Shown: positions 16,271 to 25,417 of the stretch, piece by piece | Layout: every line of letters begins with the position of its first letter | Position numbering within the stretch: the first letter of the stretch is position 1 | DNA from: Micromonospora sediminimaris | Lineage (GTDB): Bacteria; Actinomycetota; Actinomycetes; Mycobacteriales; Micromonosporaceae | Direction: 5' to 3' | NCBI GenBank assembly: GCA_900112325.1 | Contig: FOLJ01000015.1 | Coordinates: 144,185-208,184 of the forward strand | DNA length: 64,000 nucleotides | Made by a program: the position numbers and the translations under genes | Notes under the pieces: generated by a model | Told to the model about the DNA's origin: nothing | The model's input: the letters and a program-made list of their open reading frames with translations, nothing else | Databases searched by the model: none

Positions 16271-18763
16271 TCAGAAGGAATTGGGGGACCGGCGTCCGGC
16301 GACGCCCTTGGCGTAGGCCGACATGGCCGCCGCCACAGTTGCCGGATCCAGCTTCCGCTGCGGGTCCGCGCTCGGTTGCGGTGTATCGGGCACCAGATGG
16401 GGCTGCGGCACCCGGCGTGGCAACCCGACCTGGGTGGACGGCGCTGGAGTGGCGGTCGCCCATTTCTCACCGGCATCGACCGGCCAGATGACGGCCACCG
16501 AGTCGCCGTCGAGGGCGGTCTTGAACCAGCCGTTCACCGTCGGTCCGGCCGGCAGCCCCACCGCGGGTTGCGGCTGAGCTGCTGGCTGGAACAGCGGTGC
16601 GGGTACGGGAGGCGCGGCGACGGAGCTGGGTGGCGCCGGCGTGCTCGCGCGTACCGCGCCGGCACCGACCGGGACCCGCCCGGCATTCGGCACGGGGTTG
16701 CCGGAGCCGGCCACGGGGAGGCTGGCGCGGGTCCCGGAGGTCATGGCCGGACGCCCCCCGGCGGCGGAGGGTCGGCCCCGGCCCAGTTCGGACTCCACAG
16801 GTTGCGGCTGCTGGACCGGCCGGCGTACCACGATCGATGCCGGCAGCGTGATCTCTGCGACCGTTCCGCCCGTCGGCCCAGGGCGCAGCTCGACCCGGAC
16901 GGCGTGCCGTGCGGCGAGCCGGGCGACCACGGTCAGGCCCATGGCCCGCACGCCCGACACGTCGATCGACGACGGATTGGCGAGCGCCATGTTCAGTTGC
17001 TCGCACCGCTGGGTGGAGAGCCCGACGCCCTGGTCCACCACCTGCACGATCGCCCGGTCGGAGAGGGCGTGCCCGGTGACCAGCACCTCGGCCTCCGGCG
17101 GGGAGTACCCGGTCGCGTTGTCCAGCAGTTCGGCGACCAGGTGCACGATCTCGTCGACCGCCGTACCGGCGATCGCCAGTTCCTTGTCCACGGTGCCGAT
17201 CCGGACCCGGGTGTAGTGCTCGATCTGGGACAGCGCGGCCTGGATCACGTGGTCGAGCGGAACCGGCTCCTGGCGTACCCGGGAGATGCCGGAACCACCG
17301 AGCACCAGCAGGCTCTGGTTGATCCGGGCCATCCGGGTCGCGAGATGGTCCAGTTGGTACAGCTGCTGGAGACGTTCGGGGTCGGCCTCGTCGCGCTCCA
17401 CCTCGTCGACCTGGGCGAGCATCGCGTCCACCAGCCGCTGCTCACGTCGAGAGAGATGGACGAAGATCTCCGCGATGTTGGCCCGCATCACCGCCTGTTC
17501 GCCCGCGATCCGGACCGCTTCCCGGTGCAGTGCCCGGGTCGCGGTGGCCACTTCGGCGATCTCGTCGGAACCGGTGATCCGGAATTCCGAAACGGAACGG
17601 TCCGCCACCTCGTTGGGCTGCACGCTGCCGGGAGGGGCCGCGGTGAGCTCCCGGACGACGGCCGGTAGCCGGTCGTACGCCACCTTGGTCACCGTGTTGC
17701 GCAGCGACCGCAGCCGGCGGGTGATCCGCCGCGCCACCACACCGGTCAGTACGGCGGTGAGCGCCAGGACCAGGAAGATGCCGACGCCCTGTAGCAACGC
17801 GTTACGCAGCAGCTGCCCACGCTCGGTCGACACCCGGTCGGCCACGGCGGCATCCAGGTCGCTCTGGATCCGGAACATCTGGCTGACCCAACCGTCGGTG
17901 GCCTCGACCCAGGCGTCCGGATCGACGGCGAGCCGCCCGCCGGGCAGCGTCCGGCCCACCTGGTCCTGAAGCCGTTGTGCGGCGACGACCTGGGGATCGG
18001 TACCGATCTGCTCCCAGCTGGCCGCCCAACCCGGTTCGGCAAGGGCCAGGAAGGCGTTGGTGGCCTCGGCGTATCGGGCCTGGGCACCGACAATCTCCTG
18101 CTGTCCGGCCGGGGTCAGCTCGCCCCCGGCGAGGCTGCGCAGCACGATGACCTGAAGCTGACCGATCGCCTCGCCCGCCTCGGAGACCGCCACCGCAGCC
18201 CGGACGTCGTCGGCGATGTTCGTCGAGGTGTCGGTGGCCACGGAAGCGCGGAAGGTCAGCAGGTCCGCGACGAGAATTCGGTAGCTGAAGGCGATCGCGG
18301 AAAGGGTGGCGCGAGGGCTCGATCGGACCTGCTCGCGTACCGAGCCGAGCGCCGCCAGACCGGCGTCGATCCGTTGCAGGGCGGAATTTCCGGTCGCCAC
18401 CTCGTCCCTGCGTTGTTGGAACTCGACGATCTCGGCGTCGGTCCGGGCGACCTGGTCGTCGAAGGTGGCGCTGGCCGCCTGGCTCTGGGTGGTCACCTCG
18501 ACCGCGGCGATCACCCGTTCGGCCTGTAGCGCACGGGCGAGCGCGCCGGCCTGGGTGGAAAGTGTGACGACGTCGTGCACGGTGCCCGCGTTGAGCACCT
18601 GCCGGACCGTGCCCTCAAGGGCCAGGCCGGCGAAGGCCACGACTGCGATAAGTGGTACGGCGACCAGCAGCCGGAGCAGGCGGACGATGCTGCCCCGGGC
18701 CAGCCATCCCCGGCGCGCTTCGGCATGGGTACGCACTGCGGCTGCCGCTGTAGCACGTGTCAC
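16271..18763 (-). CDS. Nitrate/nitrite-sensing-domain (NIT) sensor kinase, conservon A type
   Basis: About 830 residues: an N-terminal membrane helix (~30-50), a large extracytoplasmic NIT-like helical domain (~60-305), a second helix (FLVLALTAVLTGVV), HAMP, a histidine-box-like LDHLATRMARINQSLLVL, and a HATPase domain with VAELLDNATGYSPP, DQGVGLS and MGLTVVARLAARH. A Pro/Ala-rich tail of ~170 residues follows. This is the CvnA layout; such kinases feed a Roadblock/GTPase switch rather than a standard response regulator. The start is set at a GTG with CGGAG 7 nt upstream; a GTG 18 codons earlier gives a longer N-terminus but has no ribosome site. First gene of the kinase-Roadblock-lipoprotein operon. 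Confidence 0.85.
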   Translation of the reverse strand: MTRATAAAAVRTHAEARRGWLARGSIVRLLRLLVAVPLIAVVAFAGLALEGTVRQVLNAGTVHDVVTLSTQAGALARALQAERVIAAVEVTTQSQAASATFDDQVARTDAEIVEFQQRRDEVATGNSALQRIDAGLAALGSVREQVRSSPRATLSAIAFSYRILVADLLTFRASVATDTSTNIADDVRAAVAVSEAGEAIGQLQVIVLRSLAGGELTPAGQQEIVGAQARYAEATNAFLALAEPGWAASWEQIGTDPQVVAAQRLQDQVGRTLPGGRLAVDPDAWVEATDGWVSQMFRIQSDLDAAVADRVSTERGQLLRNALLQGVGIFLVLALTAVLTGVVARRITRRLRSLRNTVTKVAYDRLPAVVRELTAAPPGSVQPNEVADRSVSEFRITGSDEIAEVATATRALHREAVRIAGEQAVMRANIAEIFVHLSRREQRLVDAMLAQVDEVERDEADPERLQQLYQLDHLATRMARINQSLLVLGGSGISRVRQEPVPLDHVIQAALSQIEHYTRVRIGTVDKELAIAGTAVDEIVHLVAELLDNATGYSPPEAEVLVTGHALSDRAIVQVVDQGVGLSTQRCEQLNMALANPSSIDVSGVRAMGLTVVARLAARHAVRVELRPGPTGGTVAEITLPASIVVRRPVQQPQPVESELGRGRPSAAGGRPAMTSGTRASLPVAGSGNPVPNAGRVPVGAGAVRASTPAPPSSVAAPPVPAPLFQPAAQPQPAVGLPAGPTVNGWFKTALDGDSVAVIWPVDAGEKWATATPAPSTQVGLPRRVPQPHLVPDTPQPSADPQRKLDPATVAAAMSAYAKGVAGRRSPNSF

Positions 18764-19045
18764 CGGCGTACTCCGCCCCCTTGCCTCATCGACGTTGATC
18801 TCAGCAGAAACCGACACATACGTCGGTTACATGGTGGAGGGTGGGCGTGCCTGCCCACGTCAGAGCGCCATTCCTACCACGATGTATCGGTTCACCTCTA
18901 GATCCCTACTCGCCCGCTCGTGGGTTGACTGACGTCTCGGACATGAACCCGAAGCGCGACAGCGAAACTTGTTCAACCAATCGGCGCGAACGAATGGCGG
19001 AACGGGCGAGGCCCAACCTGGCTCGATCTTGTTATGCCTCGACCC

Positions 19046-19062
19046 ATACCCCATGGGGGTAT
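19046..19062. promoter_or_regulatory. CsoR-type copper operator upstream of copB
   Basis: ATACCCC and GGGGTAT form a perfect 7-bp inverted repeat around ATG, 24 nt before the copB start. It matches the palindromes next to csoR at 56.1 kb and the C/G-run operator known for CsoR repressors. The remaining ~300 bp upstream, back to the kinase gene, shows no gene. Confidence 0.75.
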
Positions 19063-19086
19063 ATGGTGATGTCCGGAGGCGATGAC

Positions 19087-21141
19087 ATGTCCCACGGCGA
19101 CACCCAGCACCACCCGAAGCAGCACGGGCACGGCGGGCACGACAAGCACGCCGGGCACGACCCTGCGGCGTTCCGCCGCAAGTTCTGGCTGAGCCTGGCA
19201 CTGACCGTGCCGATCGTGGCCACCAGTCACATGGTGATGGACTGGCTCGGCTACGAACTGGACTTTCCCGGGATCAGCCTGGTGGGGCCGGTGCTCGGCA
19301 CGGTGGTCTTCGGCTACGGCGGCTGGCCCTTTCTCCAGGGCGCGGTGCGCGAGATCCGGGATCGGGCGCCGGGCATGATGCTGCTGATCGCGATGGCGAT
19401 CACGGTTGCCTACGTGGCCTCGCTGGCCACCTCGTTCGGCGCCTTCGACCTGGACTTCTGGTGGGAACTCGCGGCACTGGTGACGATCATGCTGCTCGGC
19501 CACTGGCAGGAGATGAAGGCGATCGGCCAGGCCCGGGGCGCTCTGTCGGCGCTTGCCGCGCTGCTGCCCGACGACGCCGAGCGGCTCGACCCGGACGGAG
19601 CGCCGCACCGGGTGACAGTGGCCGAACTGGGCGTCGGCGATGTGGTCCTGGTCCGTCCGGGTGCCCGGGTTCCGGCGGACGGCACCGTGGTGGACGGTCG
19701 CGCCGAGATGGACGAGTCGATGATCACGGGCGAGTCGCGCCCGGTGTCGCGCGCCACCGGCGACCGGGTGGTGGCCGGCACGGTGGCCACCGACGCGGCA
19801 CTGCGGGTCCGGATCGAGGCGGTCGGGGACGACACAGCGTTGGCCGGCATCCAGCGGCTGGTGAGCGAGGCCCAGCAGTCAAGCGGCCGGGCACAGGTGC
19901 TGGCCGACCGGTTCGCCGCCTGGTTGTTCTACATCGCCACCGCGACCGCCGTGCTGACCCTCGTGGTCTGGTCGCTGCTGGGCAATGTGGACGAGGCGGT
20001 CGTGCGGACGGTGACGGTGCTGGTCATCGCCTGCCCGCACGCGCTCGGACTGGCCATCCCGCTGGTCATCGCGCTGTCCACGGCGGTGGCCGCCAAGGGC
20101 GGCATCCTGGTCAAGGACCGACTGGCCCTGGAGCGGATGCGCACGGTGGACGCGGTGCTGTTCGACAAGACCGGCACGTTGACCCGGGGCGAGCACGTAC
20201 TCACCGATGTCGCCGCCACCACCGGCACGACCGAACGGGACGTCCTCGCCATCGCGGCGGCGGTGGAGGCCGACAGCGAGCACCCCCTCGCCCGGGCGAT
20301 CGCGACCGCCGCCGCCGACCGGAGCGACAAGCGGACGGCGTCCGGGTTCCACGCGATGACCGGCCGCGGGGTACGCGCCGAGGTGGACGGGGTGAGCTAC
20401 GCCGTCGGCGGTCCGGCGTTGCTGCGGGAGCTCGACGTGAGCGTGCCGGAGGACCTCGACGAGCACCGGCAGGACTGGTCGCGTCGTGGCGCCGCAGTGC
20501 TCTACCTGCTGCGGCTCAGCGACGACGGCGGCGCTGTCGTCCTCGGTGCCCTCGCGTTGGCCGATCAGGTGCGACCGGAGGCCCGGCAGGCCGTCGCCGA
20601 TCTGCGCAGGCAGGGCATCCGCAAGATCATGATGATCACCGGGGACGCGCGTCCGGTCGCCGAGGCGGTCGCCGCCGACCTCGGATTCCGCGCCGGCGAG
20701 GACGAGGTCTTCGCCGAGGTGCTACCGGCGGAGAAGGACGACACGGTGACCGGGCTTCAGCAGCGTGGGCTGCGGGTCGCCATGGTGGGCGACGGGGTCA
20801 ACGACGCACCTGCCCTGGCCCGCGCGAACGTCGGCATCGCGATCGGCGCCGGCACCGACGTGGCCATCGAGTCCGCCGGGGTGGTGCTCGCCTCCTCCGA
20901 CCCGCGCGGGGTGAGCGGCGTGATCCGGTTGTCCCGGGCCGCGTACCGGAAAATGCTCCAGAACCTGGCCTGGGCCGCTGGCTACAACGTGGTTGCGCTG
21001 CCACTCGCCGCCGGGGTCCTGGCCTGGGCCGGCGTGGCGCTGAGCCCGGCGGTCGCCGCCGTGCTGATGTCGGCCTCCACCATCGTGGTCGCGCTCAACG
21101 CCCAACTGCTGCGCCGCGTCGAACTGCGCCCAACGGATTGA
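19087..21141 (+). CDS. copB: CopB-type copper-translocating P-type ATPase (CPH motif)
   Basis: A 684-residue P1B ATPase. The N-terminus is His-rich (MSHGDTQHHPKQHGHGGHDKHAGHD) instead of a CxxC metal domain, and the membrane motif is CPH (VIACPHALGLA), the marks of the CopB/P1B-3 subgroup linked to Cu export. Other P-type motifs are present: TGES in the actuator, DKTGT phosphorylation site, and GDGVNDAPA hinge. The ATG chosen follows GGAGG by 7 nt and begins exactly at the His-rich segment; longer in-frame extensions would read through the operator. The CsoR-type palindrome just upstream predicts copper induction by the csoR gene 37 kb away. It complements the CPC-type copA of the main copper locus. 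Confidence 0.9.
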   Translation: MSHGDTQHHPKQHGHGGHDKHAGHDPAAFRRKFWLSLALTVPIVATSHMVMDWLGYELDFPGISLVGPVLGTVVFGYGGWPFLQGAVREIRDRAPGMMLLIAMAITVAYVASLATSFGAFDLDFWWELAALVTIMLLGHWQEMKAIGQARGALSALAALLPDDAERLDPDGAPHRVTVAELGVGDVVLVRPGARVPADGTVVDGRAEMDESMITGESRPVSRATGDRVVAGTVATDAALRVRIEAVGDDTALAGIQRLVSEAQQSSGRAQVLADRFAAWLFYIATATAVLTLVVWSLLGNVDEAVVRTVTVLVIACPHALGLAIPLVIALSTAVAAKGGILVKDRLALERMRTVDAVLFDKTGTLTRGEHVLTDVAATTGTTERDVLAIAAAVEADSEHPLARAIATAAADRSDKRTASGFHAMTGRGVRAEVDGVSYAVGGPALLRELDVSVPEDLDEHRQDWSRRGAAVLYLLRLSDDGGAVVLGALALADQVRPEARQAVADLRRQGIRKIMMITGDARPVAEAVAADLGFRAGEDEVFAEVLPAEKDDTVTGLQQRGLRVAMVGDGVNDAPALARANVGIAIGAGTDVAIESAGVVLASSDPRGVSGVIRLSRAAYRKMLQNLAWAAGYNVVALPLAAGVLAWAGVALSPAVAAVLMSASTIVVALNAQLLRRVELRPTD

Positions 21142-21226
21142 GCACCCGTCAGGGCAGCTTTGTAGCCCGTAGGCTTCGACACCGAGATCGCAGTCCTGCT
21201 CCGCAACGACCGTCCTTTCGCCGCCG

Positions 21227-21610
21227 TCAGAAGAACGGGGGGACGGTACGGTCCGTGAAGAGCAGGAAACCGGCGAACGGCAGCAACTGGACGACGATCG
21301 TGGCCAGGGCGCCGACGAGCCGGGTCTCCCGCCGTGCGGGAAACCCGGCCCGCCGGGCCTGCCGCCTGTTGAACAGCACGGAGCAGCCGACGAGGACGGT
21401 GGCGGCGAGAGCGATCAGGATCGCGACCCCGATCGCGCCGTCCCGTCCGTACAACGGGACGACGTCGTTCCAGATCCTTGCGCGGAGATAGAAGACGAGG
21501 CCGCCCACCGCCCCCAGCGGAAAGATCCAGAAGTACCCGATGAGGGCGTTACCGGCCAGCCAGGTGAGGGCCACCCTGAGTCGGCTGGGGTGGCCCGCCA
21601 CGGTCGTCAC
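21227..21610 (-). CDS. Hypothetical three-helix membrane protein
   Basis: A 127-residue protein with three hydrophobic segments (~16-42, ~58-80, ~99-118) and an Arg-rich loop (NRRQARRAGFPARRETR). I do not recognise the family. The GTG start has GGGGAG 6-8 nt upstream and lies 13 nt after the stop of the DUF1906 protein gene, so the two probably form an operon. The final FFTDRTVPPFF-like tail is extracytoplasmic or cytosolic depending on orientation. Confidence 0.6.
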   Translation of the reverse strand: MTTVAGHPSRLRVALTWLAGNALIGYFWIFPLGAVGGLVFYLRARIWNDVVPLYGRDGAIGVAILIALAATVLVGCSVLFNRRQARRAGFPARRETRLVGALATIVVQLLPFAGFLLFTDRTVPPFF

Positions 21611-21623
21611 CTCGTCGCTCCCC

Positions 21624-24095
21624 TCAGTTACGGATCAATGCGTTCGTCGCCTCGAAGCAACGGTAGACACCCATGGTCTCCCGGCCGTACACCACCGAGT
21701 TGCTGCCGTCGCCCTGGTACGACGCCAGCATCTGTTCGATTTCCTGATCGGTGTAGGTCAGCCGTTGTCCGCTGATGCCGGCCCGACGGTGACCCCCCTC
21801 GAACAGGATCAGCGGCACCGTGCTGATGTTGTAGTTGTCGTTCTCGTTGAGCGATCGCCAGGTATCCCACATGACATGCCAGTCGCTCGCGTCCTGTGCG
21901 GCCCCCGGCACCAGACCTCGCCCCTTGGCCCAGTTACGAGCCCGGATCGCGCTGGCAGCGAAGATCTGCGACACGCCGGTGCTGGAGTCGGGCCGCTCCG
22001 GCATCGGGGTGGGCGGCGTGCCCAGGTGGCCGCTGTTCTCCCAGGCTTCCAACTGCTGCCGGTAGACGTACCAGAGGCGGACCGCAGCGTCGGCGACCGA
22101 CTCCTCCAGAGTCTGCTTCCAGTACTCCCAGAAGGGGTTCGTCTGCAACAGCGCCTTGCGGACGTTGTAGCCCCGCGACAGGTTGGTGATCAACTCGTCG
22201 TGTGCGAGCACCTTGTCGAGCGCCTCCTCGATGCTGTGGATCAAGCCCACCTTCGGCGTGTCCAGCGGATTGAGATAGTTGCGCAGGGCCGTCAGCAGAG
22301 CCGATCGGTAGGACATGTCGAAACGGACATCAGGCTTCGCGGAGGTGTCCCGTACGCGGCTCTGGCCGGGATCCCGACCCGAGTAGATGTTGTTGTCGAT
22401 CTCGATCTGACCGGCTCCGGAGCCGACGGTGATCGTGGTGATCTGGTCGAAGGCCCAGTCGTACGGCAGCGGGAAGCCGAGGTTGCCGCTGAAACCGGTG
22501 GAGAGGTCGGCGACGAAACTCGACGTGGTCAGGCCCAGGGCGGCCAACCGGCTGCACACGTTACGCGCGCCGTAGACGCCGATCCGGTACGGGTGGCCGA
22601 GTAGCTCCATCGTGTTCTGGATCGCCCGGAAATGTGGGATGACGTAATCGGTGATGTCCGTGTTCAAGGCATCGAAGTCAACCGCGTGGTAGATGATGGT
22701 GCCGCGTTCGAATCCGTACCCACTCGCCGCCTGAACGCACAGGCTTGCGTCCAGGTGCCCCTGCTGAGGGCTGAAGTAGGACGCCTCGCCGCCCCAGGTC
22801 TGGTAGATCGGAAAGCAGCGCAGCCCGGCGTTGAACATGGTCTGCAACTCGCCCGGCTTGATGTTCTTGTCCAGACTCGTGTTCGGCACGTTTGTCAGGT
22901 ACCTACCGATGACCCGATAGCCCAGGTCGTAGAGGGTCTGGGCGCGGGCGGCGGTGATCGTGGTGACACAGTCCACCGCATTGCCACGACGATCGGTGTC
23001 CCCGGTGCTTACCAGCAGCGAGCACCAGGTCTGGAAGTCGCCCTTGCCGGTCACCGGCAGCGCCACGAACTGCTGGAACAGCCGCGCCTGATCGCTGACG
23101 GACTGGCTGAAGACACCGTCGAAACTCACCGGGTACCGGTTGAAGATCATGCCCGCCTGGAATAGGCGGATGAAGTTTGACGACCCGGAATCGTGCTGAC
23201 CGACAGAGATCGCGCCACGAGCCCTGAGGGCCGACCGCGTACCCGGCCCGAAGTTGCCGTTGGCTCCGGCCACGTTCAACTCGATCTGCAACGCCCAGAT
23301 CAGTGCCTTCGCCACGTCGCGCGATGGGTGCCCGTCCGCCGGCACGATGTAGAACCAGGACTGGTCGATGAAGCTACGGTTCATCCACTGTTGCACCGAT
23401 CGCACGGCAGGCGAACCGTTCTCGACCACCACGTACGCGTCCATGGTCAGCAGCGCCTTGAACTCTTTCGGGCTCAGGTGGTAGTTGACATCGGTGAACC
23501 CCATGTTGCGCCGCAACTGGTGAATCGACTCGGTGGTCACCTCACCCCATGTCCCGCTGATGTCCTCGCCGTAGTAGCCCTTGCAGTACAGGCCGCACTG
23601 CATGATCTTGATGATGTTCGTTGGTGATCCGTTCGTCGTCGCGCCGACCCGACTCAACGTCGTGGGTCCGAACGAGTCGGACGTCGCGGTGATACCCAGT
23701 TCGAGTTGCAGGGCGCGGGTCAGTGCGAACATGGTCGGCCATCCTGTACGCCCGTCCTCCGGCGCGGGCACGTAGCCGGCCCGGTTGCCGTAGGTCGCAT
23801 TGACCCACTGCTGCGCTCGGAGAACCCATTCGTCGACGGAGGCCGCAAGCAGGCCGGTGGAGCGGATGTTGGCCTCGAGCAGCCGCATGTCGCCCTGCAT
23901 CCTGGCCAGCGGCGGGGCCGGTTTGGGGGTGACAGCGGCGGAATCGGCCAACGGCTTGCCCGGTGGCACCTTCCGCGGCCCTGCGGGATCGGCGGGGGCC
24001 GCCGAGGCAGGGCTCGCCACGGTCGCGCCTGCACCGGCGGCGGCAGCACCGACTCCGAGAATTTGCAGCAGCTTCCTGCGGTCGATGTTCGTCAT
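21624..24095 (-). CDS. Secreted DUF1906 glycoside-hydrolase-like protein with PG-binding-like repeats
   Basis: An 823-residue exported protein. The N-terminus has a Tat-like signal (DRRKLLQILG, then AAAAGAGATVASPASA). Residues ~100-360 hold repeated units resembling peptidoglycan-binding-1 modules (TRALQLELGI...FGPTTLSRVG and ALQIELNVAGANGNFGPGTRSALR). The central domain (~375-590) matches DUF1906 (Rv2525c-like TIM barrel), with YDLGYRVIGRYLTN, GLRCFPIYQTWG and FDQITTI. The final ~230 residues are helical and unrecognised. Rv2525c is a Tat-exported cell-envelope protein of unclear activity in mycobacteria. A cell-wall binding or remodelling role is inferred from the PG-binding-like repeats. 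Confidence 0.8.
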   Translation of the reverse strand: MTNIDRRKLLQILGVGAAAAGAGATVASPASAAPADPAGPRKVPPGKPLADSAAVTPKPAPPLARMQGDMRLLEANIRSTGLLAASVDEWVLRAQQWVNATYGNRAGYVPAPEDGRTGWPTMFALTRALQLELGITATSDSFGPTTLSRVGATTNGSPTNIIKIMQCGLYCKGYYGEDISGTWGEVTTESIHQLRRNMGFTDVNYHLSPKEFKALLTMDAYVVVENGSPAVRSVQQWMNRSFIDQSWFYIVPADGHPSRDVAKALIWALQIELNVAGANGNFGPGTRSALRARGAISVGQHDSGSSNFIRLFQAGMIFNRYPVSFDGVFSQSVSDQARLFQQFVALPVTGKGDFQTWCSLLVSTGDTDRRGNAVDCVTTITAARAQTLYDLGYRVIGRYLTNVPNTSLDKNIKPGELQTMFNAGLRCFPIYQTWGGEASYFSPQQGHLDASLCVQAASGYGFERGTIIYHAVDFDALNTDITDYVIPHFRAIQNTMELLGHPYRIGVYGARNVCSRLAALGLTTSSFVADLSTGFSGNLGFPLPYDWAFDQITTITVGSGAGQIEIDNNIYSGRDPGQSRVRDTSAKPDVRFDMSYRSALLTALRNYLNPLDTPKVGLIHSIEEALDKVLAHDELITNLSRGYNVRKALLQTNPFWEYWKQTLEESVADAAVRLWYVYRQQLEAWENSGHLGTPPTPMPERPDSSTGVSQIFAASAIRARNWAKGRGLVPGAAQDASDWHVMWDTWRSLNENDNYNISTVPLILFEGGHRRAGISGQRLTYTDQEIEQMLASYQGDGSNSVVYGRETMGVYRCFEATNALIRN

Positions 24096-24184
24096 GACAC
24101 CCCGTTTCTTAGAAGGGTTTCTCTACTGTGGATCACGCAGACGATTGACGTTCATGGGTGACGCGAGGACGTGGGTCGACTAAT

Positions 24185-25417
24185 TCATTTCTGAAGTGCG
24201 GTGACCGGGGACAGGCGAGCCGCTCGGGCGGCCGGTAGTAGTCCGGCGAGCAGGCCGGACATGGCACTGATCGCGCAGGCGATCAGAGCAACTCGGATCT
24301 CGATGACAGGAGTCCATCCATTGGCGACGGACGCCACCGAGGTGGTCAGGACGCCGAGCAACGCGCCGGTGACGCCGCCGAGAAAACCAAGGGCGGCGGT
24401 CTCGAGAACCAACTGGAGGAAGATGTGACTGCTGCGGGCTCCCACAGCTCGCCGCAGGCCGATCTCGCCGGTGCGGCCGGCGATTCCGGCGGTGGTGGCG
24501 TTGCCGATCGAGATGGTGCCGATCAATAGTGCGATTACGCTGATCATGAGCGTGGATCGTGTGGTGTTGTCTTCGATTTCCCGCCGGAGGGTGGCAGGGT
24601 CGGGCGGTGCGATGGCGCGAAGCTCCGTCGGTGCTTCGGGGCGCAGCGCCAGGGGTGCCTGTCGCCCGATGAGCTGGGCCGCCCCGGGGAAGGTCTCGAT
24701 CAGTACGTCCTGCTTGGTGCCCCGGCCGCCGACGGGCGATCCGAGCCGATGGGCTACCGAATACGGGATGATGGCCGCCGCCAGTGCTTCCGGTCTCCGC
24801 GTCACGTCATGGTAGATGCCTATCACTGTGAATGGTCTGCCGGCGATGAACACAGCCACCCCAACGCGGTGCACTCCGAGTTGTCTGGCAACGACTTCGG
24901 AAAGCATCACGACAGGCGCTTGCGCATCTTCCTGGAAACTGTCGAAGTACCGCCCAGTCGTCAACGCCGGAGCGATGACCCGGAGTGCGGAGGGGTCTGT
25001 TCCCAGGACGGGAGCGCCGACGACCCCGTGCCTGGGATCCGACGTTCGGTGCAGGGGTTGTTCTGGCAGGGTGACGCGCCGCCCGGCAGCGACGACACCG
25101 TTGAGCCGGGTCAGCCGCTGCAGGGCCGGCTCCGCGAGCCACGGCTCTCGATCATCGGACACCTCCGGCTGGACGACGACCTCGGTCGCCCGCCGGACGT
25201 CGAAGGAGGAGGTGACCTGCTGGTTGAGGGTCGAGCCGAGGCCGAGGCTCGCGACAAAGGCCGCCGCACCGACGATCGTGCCGACGACGGTGGCGAGGGA
25301 CCGGCCAGGGTGGCTGAGCACCGCCAGCGCGGCTTCACCGGCCAGATCGCCGAGGCGCAGTCGGGACGGGCGGATGCTCAGGTCGGTCGCCCTGCTACGG
25401 CGCCTGGAAAGCCTCAT
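24185..25417 (-). CDS. ABC transporter permease, FtsX/MacB type
   Basis: A 410-residue MacB/FtsX-like permease: one N-terminal helix (~38-60), a large extracytoplasmic domain (~65-285), and three C-terminal helices (from LMISVIALLIGTISIGNATTAGIAGRTGEIGLRRAVGA onward), with the conserved RTGEIGLRRAVGA coupling loop and a PAARAARLSPVTALQK end. MacB-type systems move substrates from the outer membrane face rather than across the bilayer. The ATG overlaps the ATPase stop (ATGA). It is the last gene of the lipoprotein-adaptor-ATPase-permease operon. Confidence 0.88.
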   Translation of the reverse strand: MRLSRRRSRATDLSIRPSRLRLGDLAGEAALAVLSHPGRSLATVVGTIVGAAAFVASLGLGSTLNQQVTSSFDVRRATEVVVQPEVSDDREPWLAEPALQRLTRLNGVVAAGRRVTLPEQPLHRTSDPRHGVVGAPVLGTDPSALRVIAPALTTGRYFDSFQEDAQAPVVMLSEVVARQLGVHRVGVAVFIAGRPFTVIGIYHDVTRRPEALAAAIIPYSVAHRLGSPVGGRGTKQDVLIETFPGAAQLIGRQAPLALRPEAPTELRAIAPPDPATLRREIEDNTTRSTLMISVIALLIGTISIGNATTAGIAGRTGEIGLRRAVGARSSHIFLQLVLETAALGFLGGVTGALLGVLTTSVASVANGWTPVIEIRVALIACAISAMSGLLAGLLPAARAARLSPVTALQK

